Shown here: in pieces, positions 25,879-37,500 of the stretch
Position numbering within the stretch: position 1 is the first letter of the stretch
Layout: the number at the start of each line of letters is the position of its first letter
Source: Rhea pennata
Lineage: Eukaryota > Chordata > Aves > Rheiformes > Rheidae
DNA length: 64,000 nt
Assembly: GCF_028389875.1 (NCBI RefSeq)
Contig: NC_084675.1
Location: 22,902,412-22,966,411 of the forward strand
Reading direction: 5' to 3'
Made by a program: the position numbers and the translations under genes
The notes under the pieces: generated by a model
What the model saw: only the letters and a program-made list of their open reading frames with translations
What the model was told of the DNA's origin: nothing
The model's database searches: none

Positions 25879-27386
25879 CTAGGGCCGGGCGCCGGAGCCG
25901 TCGGCCAGCAGCATGTCCACTTCTGTCCTCTGCAGCCAGAGGCGCTGCTGCTTCTCGCCACGCAGCTCCTGGCCGTGGTGGTGGGTCCGGCAGGCCTGCA
26001 CGGCCGCGCAGGCGCCGGCGTGGAGCTGCTGGCACGTGGTGCAGCAGTACGAGGGCAACGCGCCGCGGCGCAGGCACGAGTGCAGCTGGTAGCAGGGCAG
26101 CTCCGGTGCCTCCCCGCTGGCAGGCAGCGGGGCGGCGGGGGGCAAATCCCCAGGCCTGCCGCTCGCTGGGGGCTGCTGGGGCTCCCCTGGCACGGCCCTG
26201 CCGCCCGGGCCCTGCGTGGGGCGGTTTGCCGCCCAGCTCAGGATGGGGGCAAGGGGGGAGCAGCAGGAGCTCCCCGTAGTCGCGGCATCGCGGGAGCTGC
26301 TGGCCGTGCCAAGCTCCTGCTCCAGGAAGAGGAGAGAGGAGGTGTCTGGATTGGCGTTGCCCTCGGCAGGGAGGGGCTCCTGCCCCAGCTCGCTCTGTCC
26401 TGCGAGGTCCCAGCCCCTTTTGGGCACGTCCTGAGCACCCCGCGGCCCAGCCGGGTCCCTCCACAGCCTGGCACTCCGCTCCCGCAGGCCGGACCCGGGC
26501 AGCGGCAAGGGGGCCGCATCCTGCCGGCCTCGCGCGGGGCTGGTCTCGGCAGGGCCCGCCGGCGGCTCCCGGTACAGGTCCACGACGTCCCCGCAGCCGT
26601 CGCCGGCGTCGCGCTGCAGCGCCTCCACGCAGGCCTCCACGCCGCCGGCGAGCCGCCGCGCCTCGAGCAGGTCTTGGGCGCGCACGCGGCGCGGCTGCAG
26701 CCGCAGCACCATCTCCGCCAGGATCTCGCACTCCAGCCGGCAGGCGAAGAAGCCGCAGGCGGTGGCAACGAGCTCGGGCCCCGGGGGCGGCCGGGAGACA
26801 GCGAGGTGGTGGTCGTCCCTCCTCACGTAGCCCAGCCGGCCGAAGCTCCGCACGAGCTCGGCCTCGGGGAGCGCCGCTTGCAGCCGGTGCACGTACGCCC
26901 CCGAGAAGGTCTGCAAGGAGAGCGGGGGGCAGCTCCAGCGCCCGCGTCGCGCCTCCCGGCTCCCCGCACCCGGGGGGCCCCCTCCTAACGCCCCGCGGGC
27001 CGCTCGGCCAGCTCCAACCCCGCCGCTGGGCCGGGCTGGCCCCGACCCCCCGCGTGGCAGGGCGCCGCCGGGCTCCCCACCTTGATGGTGCCGAACTCCT
27101 TGCGCCAGGGGAAGAGGTAGAGGTTGAGGGCCGCCAGCTCCAGCACCTCGAAGGCAGCGGCCAGGCTCCGGAGCGCCTGCCCCGCGTCGCGGCGGCCGCG
27201 CAGGCCGCTGGCCAGCAGAGCCCCGGCGTCGTCCTGCAGGGCCGGGAGCAGCGCCGGGTCGTCCCGCAGGCGCTGCCGGAGCGTCTCCCCGAAGGAGGCG
27301 TCGGAGGGGGCCCCGGCGCGGCCCCCCCGGAGCTCCCGCTCCAGGCAGCGCCGGTACTCCTGCCGCAGCGCCGCGCCGGAACACAT
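25879..27386 (-). CDS. SPATA2L: SPATA2-like protein, 2 coding exons, complete
   Basis: Paralogue of SPATA2, the adaptor that brings the deubiquitinase CYLD to LUBAC; SPATA2L also binds CYLD. Coding exons 27386-27081 and 26910-25879 join in phase 0 to 445 residues (human about 424). The N-terminal region reads EYRRCLERELRGGRAG, then FEVLELAALNLYLFPWRKEF, then TFSGAYVHRLQAAL and GYVRRDDHHLAV, matching the PUB-domain half of human SPATA2L. The middle (about 210-370) is low-complexity and divergent. The C-terminus holds a Cys-rich element CCTTCQQLHAGACAAVQAC, then RRLWLQRTEVDMLL close to the human ending, and terminates GARP. The first coding ATG (27386-27384) directly follows an acceptor-like CCGCCCGCAG, and a donor-like GCAG/GTGAGG lies at about 27647, so a non-coding first exon near 27650-27740 is likely. 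Confidence 0.93.
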
Positions 27387-27915
27387 CCTGCGGGCGGCGG
27401 CGGCCTCAGCGCGGCCGGGCGGCCTCTCTCCCGGCGCGGCGCGGCCCCGCCCGGCCCGGCCCGGCCTCCCCGCCGCAGCCCGGCTGGGCCCCGCCGCTCC
27501 CCGGACCGCCCGCGGCGGCGCGGCGCGGCGCGGCGCGGCTCGGGGGACCCCGCGGGGGGGCGTGGCCTGGGCACTGCCCCGCGGGGGGGCGTGGCCTAGG
27601 AGCCCCCTCCCCAGCGGGGGGCGTGGCCTAGGGACCCCCGCCTCACCTGCCGCCGCGGCTCCCCGCGCCGCCGCTGCCGCCGCCGCCGCCGCGGGGCCCC
27701 TTCCGCTTCCCCCGCGCCCCGCCCCCTCCGCGCGATGACGTGTGCGGGGAGCCCCCCTGCCGCCACGCCCCCTCCCCGCGAGGGGCGGGGCCAGCGCCGG
27801 CCCGCCCCCGCCGGCAGCGCCCCCCTGCGGGCGCGCCCCGCCGCCCCGCCGCCCCGGGCCCCGCGCCCGCCCGCCCGCCCGCAGCACGCTGCAGCGCACG
27901 CCGCCGCCAGGCACC
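27387..27915 (-). promoter_or_regulatory. SPATA2L promoter and 5' UTR; three KLF/SP-type boxes
   Basis: Extremely CpG-dense interval between the SPATA2L coding start and the VPS9D1 poly(A) signal. GGGGGCGTGGCC occurs three times, at 27556-27567, 27585-27596 and 27617-27628 (spacing 29 and 32 bp), inside a short imperfect repeat. These lie in the predicted first intron of SPATA2L. Only about 180 bp separates the likely SPATA2L start from the VPS9D1 3' end. Confidence 0.55.
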
Positions 27916-27921
27916 TTTATT
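27916..27921 (-). terminator. VPS9D1: VPS9D1 poly(A) signal AATAAA
   Basis: TTTATT on plus, AATAAA on minus, in the only AT-containing patch of this CpG-rich area, about 212 bases after the VPS9D1 stop. Confidence 0.8.
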
Positions 27922-28132
27922 CGCCGCCGCGGCGGGAGCCCCGGGCGTTGGGCGCCGGGGCCCCTCCAGCGCACCGCCGCCGAAGGCCGCCCGCCGGCCC
28001 CGGCAGCGTCCCGCGCCCCCGGCACGTCCAGTCTCTGCGCGCCCCGGCCGGCGGCCCCGGGGCCGCGCTGCCCCGCGGGGCCCCTCGGCACCGCGCGCAG
28101 CCCCGGCTCGGCGTCCCCGGGCCGGCGGCTCC

Positions 28133-31100
28133 TCAGCGCAGCGACTCCACGTAGGACAGGGCGCTCTGCAGCGAGGTCAGGCAGTACCCCTCCTCGCCGA
28201 TGAGGTACCTGCGGCACAGGGGCGCCCCGGCGTCACCGCCGGCCCGGCTCCCGGCTCCCGGCCGGCGCCCGCGGGGCCCCCCGCCGCACCTACCCCTCGT
28301 GGATGAACTCCTCCAGGGCCGCGCACTCGGACACCAGCTGGGGCAGCCCGCTCCGCAGCACCACGTAGGACAGGATGGGCAGCAGGTCGTCCGCGCCGCT
28401 GCCGGCAACGGCAACCGTGAGCCCCCGCGGCGCCCTGTGAGCCTCGGGGCTCGGCTCAGCGAAGAGCAAAGCCCCTTCCCGCAGCCCCCGCGGCGCCTGC
28501 TCCTCCCAGCACGGCTCCGATTGCCAGCGCGGCCGGAGCCAGCCCGGCACGGACCCTGCCGCCGCGGGGGCTCGGCCCCGGCTTTGCCCCCGCCGAGGTG
28601 CAGCAAGAGCCGCCGGCTCCGCTGCGGGCGGCCGTGGGGGCCGGGTGCCCCCGCAGCAGCCCGGCCGTACTCACATGGCGGCGGCGGGGGGCCGGGCGTC
28701 GCGGGCGCCGCAGTACTCCTCCGCGCACTCGCAGATGACGCGCAGGGCTCGCACTGCGGGCACGGCACCGCCGTGAGCGTCGGCTCCGGCGCCCCGCGCC
28801 TGCCTCGCGATTCCCCCCCCACCCCGCCGCCACGCACCGATGCACTCCAGCTTCCGCTGGGGGCACGTCTCCAGCGGGATGAGGCGCAGGTCCTCCACGG
28901 CGGAGCCGTACGCCCCCGGCGCCGGGGGGAAGAGCCGGGGGGCCAGGCCCAGCTCGGCGGGGCCAGCGTCGCGGTGCCGCTCCATGCTCCTGGCCAGGGC
29001 CGCTTCGCGGGGCCGGTGCACGCTCCTGGGGGCGGGCGAGGCGGGAGGCTGGGGGCGGGCGCCGCGGCGGGCGCCGCTGCTGCCGGCCGAGCCGCGCGCG
29101 TTACCTGTACAGCGCCAGCAGCGGAGCCCACAGCGGGGGGAAGAAGGCCTCCTCGATGCAGGCCAGGCACTGCTCCTTGCAGGGCGCCGCGCCGAGCCCC
29201 TCGAACGCCAGCTGGGTCAGCGACAGCAGCCTGTCTGGGGAGGGCCGCGGGACGCCGCGCGCTCAGCTGGCGCTGCACGCGGGCCGCACCTCCGCCGCCC
29301 GCCCTGCGGCCCGGCCCTGCAGCCCGGTCCCACCTCCCCGCCCCACGGCCCTGCCCCACGGCCCTGCCGCCCTGCCCCACCACCCCGCATCTCTGCCCTG
29401 TGTCCCTGTCCCAGGGCCCTGCCCCAGCCACCCCACGCCCCTGCCCCGCATCCCTGCCCCACCCACCCCACACCCCTGCCCCATGGTCTTGCCCCAGCCA
29501 CCCCGCGTCCCTGCCCCGCATCCCTGCCCCAGCCACCCCACATCCCTGCCCTGTGTCCCTGTTCCATGGCCCTGTCCCACGGCCCTGCCCCAGCCACCCC
29601 ACACCCCTGCCCTGTGTCCCTACCTTGTGGACCTGCTCCAGCCGCCCCACGTCCCTGCCCCATGTCTCTGCCCCAGGCGCCCTGGGCCCCTGCTCCTCAC
29701 CCCCGTGTTTTGGCACAGCCTGCGGCAGCCCTGCTCCTGGGCGCTCTGGCTCTGCCCTGGGCTCCCTCTCTGCCCGCACCCCCGGATGACGGAGGCACCA
29801 TGTCCAGGGCCACAGCCCACCCCTGCCTCCTCCCGGCCGAGACAGGGCAGCGGCCATGGGGTGCGCCTGGATCCCCCCTCCTCCTGCCCGGGCGCCCCGG
29901 CCCCCCGCGCCGCTGCCCCAGCCGCCCCTCACCGATGGCGTTGTGGATGTCCCGCACGATGCCCTTCAGCTGCTCCTGCAGCGACGGGGGGCCGGCCGGG
30001 GGCTCCCCCGCGGGCCATCCCTCGGGCGACGCCAGGAACCGCTCCAGGTCCTCAAAGGAGCTCTCCCGGGGGGGCGAGGGGGCGGCTGGCCCCGCCGGCC
30101 CCGGCGAGCCGCCCTCGAGCCTGCGGCCGTCGGCGAGGGGCGAGCTGGACAGGCTGTGCCGCAGGCCGGCGGGGCCGTGCTCCGGCACCGAGAACATGCA
30201 GTGCAGGCTGCGGGAGGCTCGGAGCCGCCGGCCCCCCGGCTCCGGGGGCGGCAGGGCCCCGGCGTCCAGCGAGAGGAAGGAGAGGCCGGTGGGGGAGGCA
30301 GGGGCGGCGTCGGCGGCGCCCTGGCTGACGGCTGGGTACAGCCGGCCGTACACCGCGCACTGCAGCTTCCGCAGGAGCTGGGCGATGGGGTGCTCGGGGG
30401 AGCTGCGAGCAGAGGGAAGGGGCTGGCAGGCACCGAGAGGCATCTGCCGGCAGCTGCGGCCCCCGGCCTCCCGCCCGGCCTGGGCGCTACCTGAGGAGGC
30501 AGGAGAAGAGCCCCGCCACCACGGAGGGATCCGCCGGGCTCCGCTTCAGCTTGGCCTTCCACTGCCGCGGCCAGTCCTGGGGAGACCGTCCCCGAGCGGG
30601 TGAGACGTGGCCAAGGCAGGGGGGTGGCAAAGTGTCCTGCCCCCCAGAGCTGGAGACGGCAGGGATCCTGCCCCCAAGACAAGGCATCCTGCTCCCTGGA
30701 GCTGGGGACCAAAGGGATCCCGCCCCCAGGACAAGGCATCTTGCCACCCCGGAGCCTAGGGACGGCAGGGATCCCGCCCCCAGGACAAGGGATCCTGCCC
30801 CCCGGAGCCCAGGGACGGCAGGGATCCTGCCCCCAGGACAAGGCATCCTGCCCCCTGAGCCCAGGGATGGCAGGGATCCTGCCCCCAGGACAAGGCATCC
30901 TGCCCCCTGAGCCCAGGGACGGCAGGGATCCTGCCCCCAGGACAAGGCATCCTGCCCCCCCCTCCTCCCCCCAGAGCCCAGGGACGGCAGGGATCCTGCC
31001 CCCAGGACAAGGGATCCTGCTCCCCAGAGCTCAGGGACAGCAGGGATCCTGCCCCCAGGACAAGGCATCCTGCTCCCCAGAGCTCAGGGACAGCAGGGAT

Positions 31101-34100
31101 CCTGCCCCCAGGACAAGGCATCCTGCCCCCTGAGCCCAGGGACGGCAGGGATCCCAAGGCATCCTGCCCCCCAGAGCCCAGGGACGGCAGGGATCCTGCC
31201 CCCAGGACAAGGGATCCTGCTCCCCAGAGCTCAGGGACAGCAGGGATCCTGCCCCCAGGACAAGGCATCCTGCCCCCCAGAGCCCAGGGACGGCAGGGAT
31301 CCCGCCCCCAGGACAAGGCATCCTGCTCCCGGGACCAGCATCCCAGTCGCCAGCGGCGGCCTCCCGGGCTGGCGCGCACTCACGTGGTCCTGCTCGTACT
31401 CGAGGACGGCGGCGTAGAGGGCCCTCTGCTCCTGCTCCTCGGGGGTGAGGGCCGCACCGCCGGAGAACCTCCTGCCGGCGGAGCGGCGGCCGTGGGCAGA
31501 GCGGCCCGGCCGGGAGCCGCAGCCCCACGCGCCCCCCCCCGGCACTGAGCTCTGCTCGCCCCCACGCTGTCCCCACAGCCAGTCCCCCACGTGGCACCGG
31601 GCACCGTGGCCGGAGCAGTGGCCACGGGGGCACAGGGAGGGGACCAGCGGGAGGGAGGACACACCCAGGCGTGCTGAGCCCTTGGGGCTCGCCATGGGGC
31701 AGGTGGCACAGGGGTGGGGGGCAGGACAGCCCTGGGGGCAGCACCCCATCGGCAGCCTGGCTCAGCCCGGACCCTCCCTTGGGCCACCAACCCCCCGCAC
31801 AGGGGACAGGGACTGGGCCGGGGGGTCCTGCTGCGCTGCCCCAGCTCCGCTGACCTGTTGGCAGCCTCCTGCAGCCGCAGCCTCCGCTCCTCCATCTTCC
31901 GCTGCAGCTGGGTCACGGCAGAGTCAAGGCTCCGGAGCCGCGGCTGGGGGCCGGCCCGCTGGCCCACCGCCCCGCACGGCCGCCCCGGCGTCTCCTCCTG
32001 CGGCCCGGGGGTCCCCGACAATCTGCCACCGCGGCAAGCACAGCTGTGGCCCCGCAGCACCCCCATGCCAGCTCAGAGGCAGCAGGAAAAGAGCCACGCA
32101 GGCACAGCCACCGCCTCCCAGCAGGCACGAGCCAGGGTCTGCCCTTCTCCCTCCCAGTCAGCCCGAAACAGGACGGGGCTGGGATCCCAAAAGGGTGTTT
32201 CGGATCAGCGCAGCCCAGGTACAAGGCACAGGCGCCTGCAGCAGCACATGGGGCTCTGAACCTCGGGCTACACTGGGCCCTGGCGGCATCGATGCTCCCT
32301 CCCCGCCTGCGCCCTTCTAACGCGAAGGATACGGTCTCCTCCCGGGCCTTGGCGATCACCAGGTTCTCCATCATCTGTCGCTGGAGGGAAAGCGTCTGTG
32401 GAGCACAGAGCATGTCGGTGCCGCCTGCCGAAAGCCCACGTCCGCCCACGGCACAGCGGGAACGTGCAGACAGGCCCGGAGCACGAGGGGCTCCCCGGCA
32501 CCTCGCGGGACCCTCCCGCCCCAGCCCGGGGCCTCCGGGGTTCCTGGGGCCCTGCAACACCCAATGCGGCTCTGGCCGAGCCCCTGGGGAGCTCAGCCCC
32601 TGCCCAGCTCCATCCGCAGCCCCCGCAGAGCGCCAGCCCGCAGCGCTGCCCGGCAGGGCTCCCCCCTCGCCGCCCCCCACTTGCCAGGGAGGTCTTCTGC
32701 AGGGCCTGGCGGGGGTTCAGCCGCGCCACCCGCGCCTCGTAGGCGGCCTTCAGCTTCTGGTTCTGCAGAGACGCCTCCTCCAGCGGCGTCAGCTCCCTGC
32801 CAGCAGCGAGCCCTGAGCACCCACCGGGTGGGACGCAGAGAGCGTCCCGGGGCGCCGAGCTCCCCGCCGAGGAGCCGACGCCGTCCCTCCACGGCCGGGC
32901 CTCGGCCCCCTGTGCTGCCACCCTGCCCACGTACTTCCTGGCGCTCTGAGCTTCGGCGATCTGCAGCTTCTGGAAGATCTCCGGCGGCAGGAAAGGAGAG
33001 AGCTTGCCCCCCTCGTCCGAGAAGACCCTGCGGTGCCGGGAGATGGGTGCGGGGCCCGCGCTCCTCTCCTGGACGGCCGGTTTGGCCTCAGCTCTCCCTG
33101 GGGAGGGCAGGAGAGGTGAGCGCGCGCGGGCCCCGCTCGCGGCGCTGCGCCAGCCCGGGGACAGCATCGCTCACCGAGCGCGGCTGCGATGGACTTGACT
33201 CTCTCCAGGCACTGCTCCGCCAGCTTCAGCATCTTCAGGGTGTCCGGCGCGACGCCCTCGCTGCCGTCTGCGCAGAGGACGCCGTGTGGGTCCCCGGGCC
33301 CCCCCGAGCGGCTCAGCCCCGCGGCCGGCAGCATCGCTCTCACGGCCCGGTGGGGGGGACACCTCCGCTTGCCTGCCCGGGGGCGAGGGCGTCCCGGCCG
33401 CCCCACGGCACCGTACCTCCCGCCACGGCACCGCTGCAGCGGGAAACGTCTTTCCTGCAAGCAGCTGCCTGAACGCAGAGCGGCGCCGGGGCGCGCGGGG
33501 GCGGACGGACGCGGCGGGCGAAGGGAGGGCAGAGCCCAGGCGGGCCCCTCCGCGGGCGGCGGGCGGGGGGCGCCGGGCTCCGGGCAGGGCAGCGCGCGTC
33601 GCGAGGCCGCCCGCACCTTTCCCGGCCGCCGCGTCCTCCTGCAGGGCCTGGGCGATGAAGCTGATGCTCCTCAGATACTCGGCGTAGGCCTCCTGCCGGG
33701 ACGGGGGGAAACTGAGCCAGCCCCCATCGCCCTGCCCCGGGGGGCACCGGGACCCCCTGCAGCCTGGCCTTACTGCTGCCCCATTTTTGGGGGGCAGTCC
33801 CCCCCCGGGCTTGGGGGCACAAGGGGGCTGGGGGGGCTGTGCTGGGGCCAGTAGCATAGGGAGGCACAAGGGGGGCCCAGGTTGAGCATAGGAACGTGGG
33901 GGGGGGGGAAGGGTGAAAAGGAGGCATTGGGAGAGTCCGGGGGGGGCCCAGGGCACGGGGGGGCGGGAGGGTCCAGGGGGTCGGGGGACCCCCAGGGCAC
34001 GGGGGGGCGGGAGGGTCCAGGGGGTCGGGGGCCCCCAGGGCACCGGGGGGTCCCGGGCAGGCCCGGCGGGTCCCGGAGGTGCCGGGCCCGGGCAGGGCTC

Positions 34101-34239
34101 GGTGCCCCGCGGCGCTCACCCGCAGGCGGCCGCCGCTGTCCAGCTCCAGGGCGCCGTTCGCCAGCTTCATGGCGGCCTGCAAGGCGCGGCCCGGCCCGGC
34201 CCCGCCGCCGCCGCCCGCCGCCGCCGCCGCCGCGGCCAT
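28133..34239 (-). CDS. VPS9D1: VPS9 domain-containing protein 1, 15 exons, complete
   Basis: VPS9-domain protein, presumed Rab5-family exchange-factor relative in endocytic traffic. Exons: 34239-34120, 33692-33617, 33267-33175, 33097-32935, 32796-32685, 32395-32333, 31907-31855, 31471-31384, 30576-30491, 30402-29933, 29234-29105, 29025-28838, 28753-28675, 28398-28294 and 28208-28133. Phases agree throughout and give 633 residues (human about 631). The N-terminus has a poly-Ala/Gly leader, then an MIT-like helical region ([43 protein letters not shown]; about 20-95). The conserved [21 protein letters not shown] follows, then a coiled coil around [18 protein letters not shown] and [15 protein letters not shown]. 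Exon 10 is Pro/Ser-rich and divergent. The VPS9 domain occupies about 480-630 and includes [19 protein letters not shown] and [19 protein letters not shown]. Intron 5 begins with GC rather than GT. Introns 8 and 10 hold minisatellites. Confidence 0.95.
29330..29650. repeat. C-rich minisatellite in VPS9D1 intron 10
   Basis: Irregular tandem copies of CCCTGCCCCAGCCACCCC with interspersed CATCCCTGCCC and CTGTGTCCCTG blocks. The transcript strand is minus, so the intronic RNA is G-rich. Confidence 0.85.
30640..31330. repeat. 52-bp minisatellite, about 13 copies, in VPS9D1 intron 8
   Basis: Units of about 52 bp marked by GGCAGGGATCCTGCCCCC, starting at about 30817, 30869 and 30921 among others, followed by AGGACAAGG, CATCCTGCCCCC and AGCCCAGGGAC. 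One unit near 31140-31160 is truncated internally. Copies are more homogeneous in the middle than at the edges. The GGGATCC/GGATCCTGCCC core is partly palindromic. Confidence 0.95.
32683..32684 (-). other. VPS9D1: GC splice donor of VPS9D1 intron 5
   Basis: Exon 5 ends TCC CTG and the intron begins GCAAGT, the typical extended consensus of GC-AG introns. The next exon starts at 32395 after CACAG. Joining here restores [17 protein letters not shown] in phase, as in the human protein. The nearest GT downstream (five bases later) would break the frame. Confidence 0.85.
33900..34060. repeat. Short tandem repeat in VPS9D1 intron 1
   Basis: Two to three copies of a roughly 54-bp unit, CAGGGCACGGGGGGGCGGGA plus GGGTCCAGGGGGTCGGGGG, just inside the intron after exon 1. 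Confidence 0.8.
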
Positions 34240-34565
34240 GGCGGCCGCCGCCCGGAACGCTGCGCGCGGGCCGCGGCGCCGGGGGGGACGGGCGGGGCGG
34301 GCACCGCGGCGGCCGCCCGGAGCGCTGAGGCCGCCGGACCGCGCCGCCGCCGCGCCACGTGCCGCCGCGCGCCCCGCCCCGCCCCCCCCGCGCGCGCCCG
34401 CGCCCGCCTCAACCGGAACCGGAACCGGAACCGGCGGCAGCAGCGCGGCGGGGACCGCCGCCCCCCGCCGGCTCGCGGCTCCTCCGGGCGGCAGGCGGCG
34501 CTGCGGCGGCGGCGGGGCGCGCCGAGGCGGGGCGGGCCGGGCCCGCGGCGGCGGCGGCGGCGGCG
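34240..34565. promoter_or_regulatory. Bidirectional CpG promoter VPS9D1 / ZNF276
   Basis: Only 326 bp separate the two start codons. The interval is CpG-saturated, TATA-less, and contains a tandem run of CCGGAA ETS cores at 34413-34434 roughly in its middle. Both transcripts must begin here, so regulation is almost certainly shared. Confidence 0.8.
34413..34434. promoter_or_regulatory. Tandem ETS sites (CCGGAA x3 plus CCGG)
   Basis: Three back-to-back CCGGAA hexamers followed by CCGG. Each matches the GABPA/ETS core, and the six-base period would phase sites on alternate faces of the helix. The hexanucleotide repeat could vary in copy number. Confidence 0.65.
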
Positions 34566-37500
34566 ATGAAGCGGGATCGGCGCGGCCGCTTCCTGGCGGC
34601 CGCGGGCGGCCCCGGCGCGGCGGCGGCCGAGCCCCGGCGGCGCCCCGGCGCGGCGGGCCGCGGCTCCCCGGCGCGGCCCGAGCCGCCCGCGGGCTGGGAC
34701 CCGGCGGCGGCCGCCTGGGCTCGGCCCGCCGCGCTCGGCGGCGCCGCGGAGGCAGGTGAGGCGCGGCGGGGCCCGGCGGGGCGGTCGCGGGGGCGGTCGC
34801 GGGGGGCGGTTGCCCCGCGGCAGGCGGCGGCCGGGCCCGCGCAAGCCGCTCGCCCGCCGCGGCGCTGGTGCTGCCCGGCCGCGGGGCCCGGGTTTGCCCG
34901 CTGCCGCGGGGCAGCTCCGCTCCCGGGGCCGCTGAGCCCTCGCGGAGCCTCGAGGCGGGTGGCGGCGTCAGACGGGGGGGGGGCCAGGAGGAGCCTTCGC
35001 GCCGGGGAGCCCCGAGCGCAGGCAGCCCGCCCCTCGTCCGTGTCCTTAGGGCGCGGGGCCGCGCAGCGGGAGGGCGGCGGGCTGGGTCGCCGGCGGGAGG
35101 GGCGTCGCGGCCGGGCAGCCCGCGGCGGAGGAGGGCCGGCGCCTTGCGCCCTGCTGCCCGCGGGCCGCCCGCGCCTCCCCCCGCAGCTCTCCCCTGCCCT
35201 CCACAAGCGGGTCTGCAGCTCGATACCCGCTCCCGGGCGGCCAGCACGGGCTCGGAGAGGGACCGTTAGGGCGCTGAGAAATTGCACTTACTGGAAGAGG
35301 CTGTGGCAGCCCGGGTGGTTCGGACTCGCAGAGCAGAGGCCGGGGGACGTGTCCGCTGTCTATAAATACGCTGGAGATAAACGCAGGGACGGGGGGGGGA
35401 GAGAAGAACTGCTTAAGCTGAAGGACGGTGTTGGCAAAAGCCCAAAGCGTGCGAGTGCGCCCTGAGAACATCGCAGCAGGGAACGGGGAGGAGGTTCCTC
35501 CTGCAGGGCAGTCGAGGCTGGGGCGGCCTCCTCGGGGTGCGGGCCAGAAACCTGGCTGCCGCTTGGGTGCAGCCCGGGCAATTGATGACCTGCCGCCTCT
35601 GACCAGCAGGCGACTGGCCTCAGCCGCAGGGAAGGTCCCTTCCTGCCCCGCTTTTCTGCGCGCCCCAAGCCGGTGCTGTTGAGGCAGCCCGCTGGCTTGG
35701 ATCAAAGGAAGGGAGACGTCTTCCAGCGTGCTGGTGCCTCGGGGCCGCAGCGCTCCTGCGGCAGGCACTGAGCGACGGTGTTCAAACCTTCTCTCGCAGG
35801 AATTGGCAGAGCCCTGAGCACTGGATATTGTCGCCTCTGCCACGGGAAATTTTCCTCCCGGAGCCTGCGCAATGCTTTCGGGAAGGTTCCCGTGATGGGA
35901 GAGAACTCGGAGAAGCAGCGCCGCGTGGATCAGGTGTTCTTCACGGACTTCCAGCGGCTGGTCGGGGTCGCAGTACGGCAGGACCCCGCGCTCCCCCAGT
36001 TTGTCTGCAAGAAATGCCATGCCCAGTTCTACAAATGCCGCAGCGTCCTCAGGACGTTTATTCAGAGGGTGAACGCATCTCCCACGGGCCACATAAAGTC
36101 AAAAGGAAAGTACGTTGCATTTCTTTGTTCCTGGTTATTTTTTGGAGCAGTAAATTGCCATGTGCTTGTATATACGTTAACTTCCCTGCGGAATTTCCAG
36201 GCGCCAAATTCCTGGGACAAGATGTATTTTTAGTAGCTGAAAAGTTAATGGGTGAACGTGGCTTCCAACTAGCCAAACGCTTGTCATGTTTAGTGTTGTC
36301 ACCGTGCTGTCTCCAGCGAGACATGTCCCCTCTGAAAGCCCTGAAATGCTGCCTGTGCTGTTCTGGTTTTGCAGGAGCGGTGCTGCCCAGGCCCAGCCTG
36401 GTGCGGAAGGAGGTGCCTCCTGTCTGGGTGAGTAGCTGCTTGCAGAGCTCTTTTCCATTTCTTTCCGCAATACCATCTGCGAAGGGTTTGTTTCTGTGGA
36501 TGTTCAGAAACTGCCAGCTGGCCGGGCGATTTCTGCGTCCGTCGGCACAGCCGTGCCCGTGTGCGCACCTGGTTCGGGTGGCGACGCCGCCGTATCCTCT
36601 CTGCTGCGGGAGGTCTCCCTCCCCCCCCTGCTCTGCGGGGGCATGACTGCACCAGACAGGGAGAGAGCCCGTGCCAGCCACTCTCAAACGCTGTGGGGCA
36701 ACCAAAAATACACTTTCAGCTGTAAAATTAGACAGCGACAGTCTGATTACTTCAAGCATGCTCGCTCCAGGCCATGGAAAACCCTGCCCTGGCTGCAGCG
36801 TTTTTAGCAGGTCTCTCACCTGCCTTGCGACGTGCTCCTTGGTTAGGAAGTCCAGGGCAGCCCCTGGGCGGCCTTGGGGACGGACCTGATCCGTAGCCCT
36901 GTCCCTCCGCGTGGCACGGTGTGCGGTTTGCCAGCTGAAATACCGACTTAGCGTGCTGCTTCTTCCCTCCAAACAGTCGACCTGATCACGTCCAGCCCTC
37001 AGTGCCTGCACAGCTTGGTGACGTGGACGCACACGCACGCAGGGAGCTGCCAGTCGGTGCCGAGCCTGCAGAGCGTGCTGTCCTCGGAGTACTGCGGGAT
37101 CATCCGCGCCGTGTGGGGCTGCGGGGATGGCCACGACTACATCATGGATACGGATTCTGACTGTAGCACAGTGCTTGTTGACAATGCCTTGTCCGTCAAA
37201 CGGGAGTGGAACAAGAGCGCAGCGCAGCGCTTGACTGACAACGGGGCAGAGGCAGACAATGCCGAGGCTGTTCCTGCTCCCAAACCCCAGCATGCTCCAG
37301 TAAGGACAACTCCTTGCCAGCAGCCAGCAAACAAAGGGACCACATCAGTGCCACTGAGTTTAGAGAATGAGCCGCCGCAGAACAGGGATTCATCTCGCTT
37401 ACAACTGGACAGTACAGCCTCCTTACAGGAAAAAGCCCTGCCGCAGCCGGTGTCGCCGCTGAGCAGTGCTACAGGTAAGGGATTTGCCTTCCGATCTCCT

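Noticed and set aside
30640-31330. Repeat array resembling a CRISPR array
   Set aside because: Units are contiguous 52-bp tandem copies without unique spacers, inside an intron of a vertebrate gene. The same applies to the other minisatellites.
33340-35247. 635-codon minus ORF across the VPS9D1/ZNF276 promoter
   Set aside because: CpG-island shadow. Only the VPS9D1 exon 1 part is real; the rest is Arg/Pro/Ala low complexity opposite ZNF276.
36058-37293. 411-codon minus ORF over ZNF276
   Set aside because: Antisense to conserved ZNF276 exons 2-4; no domain in its own frame.
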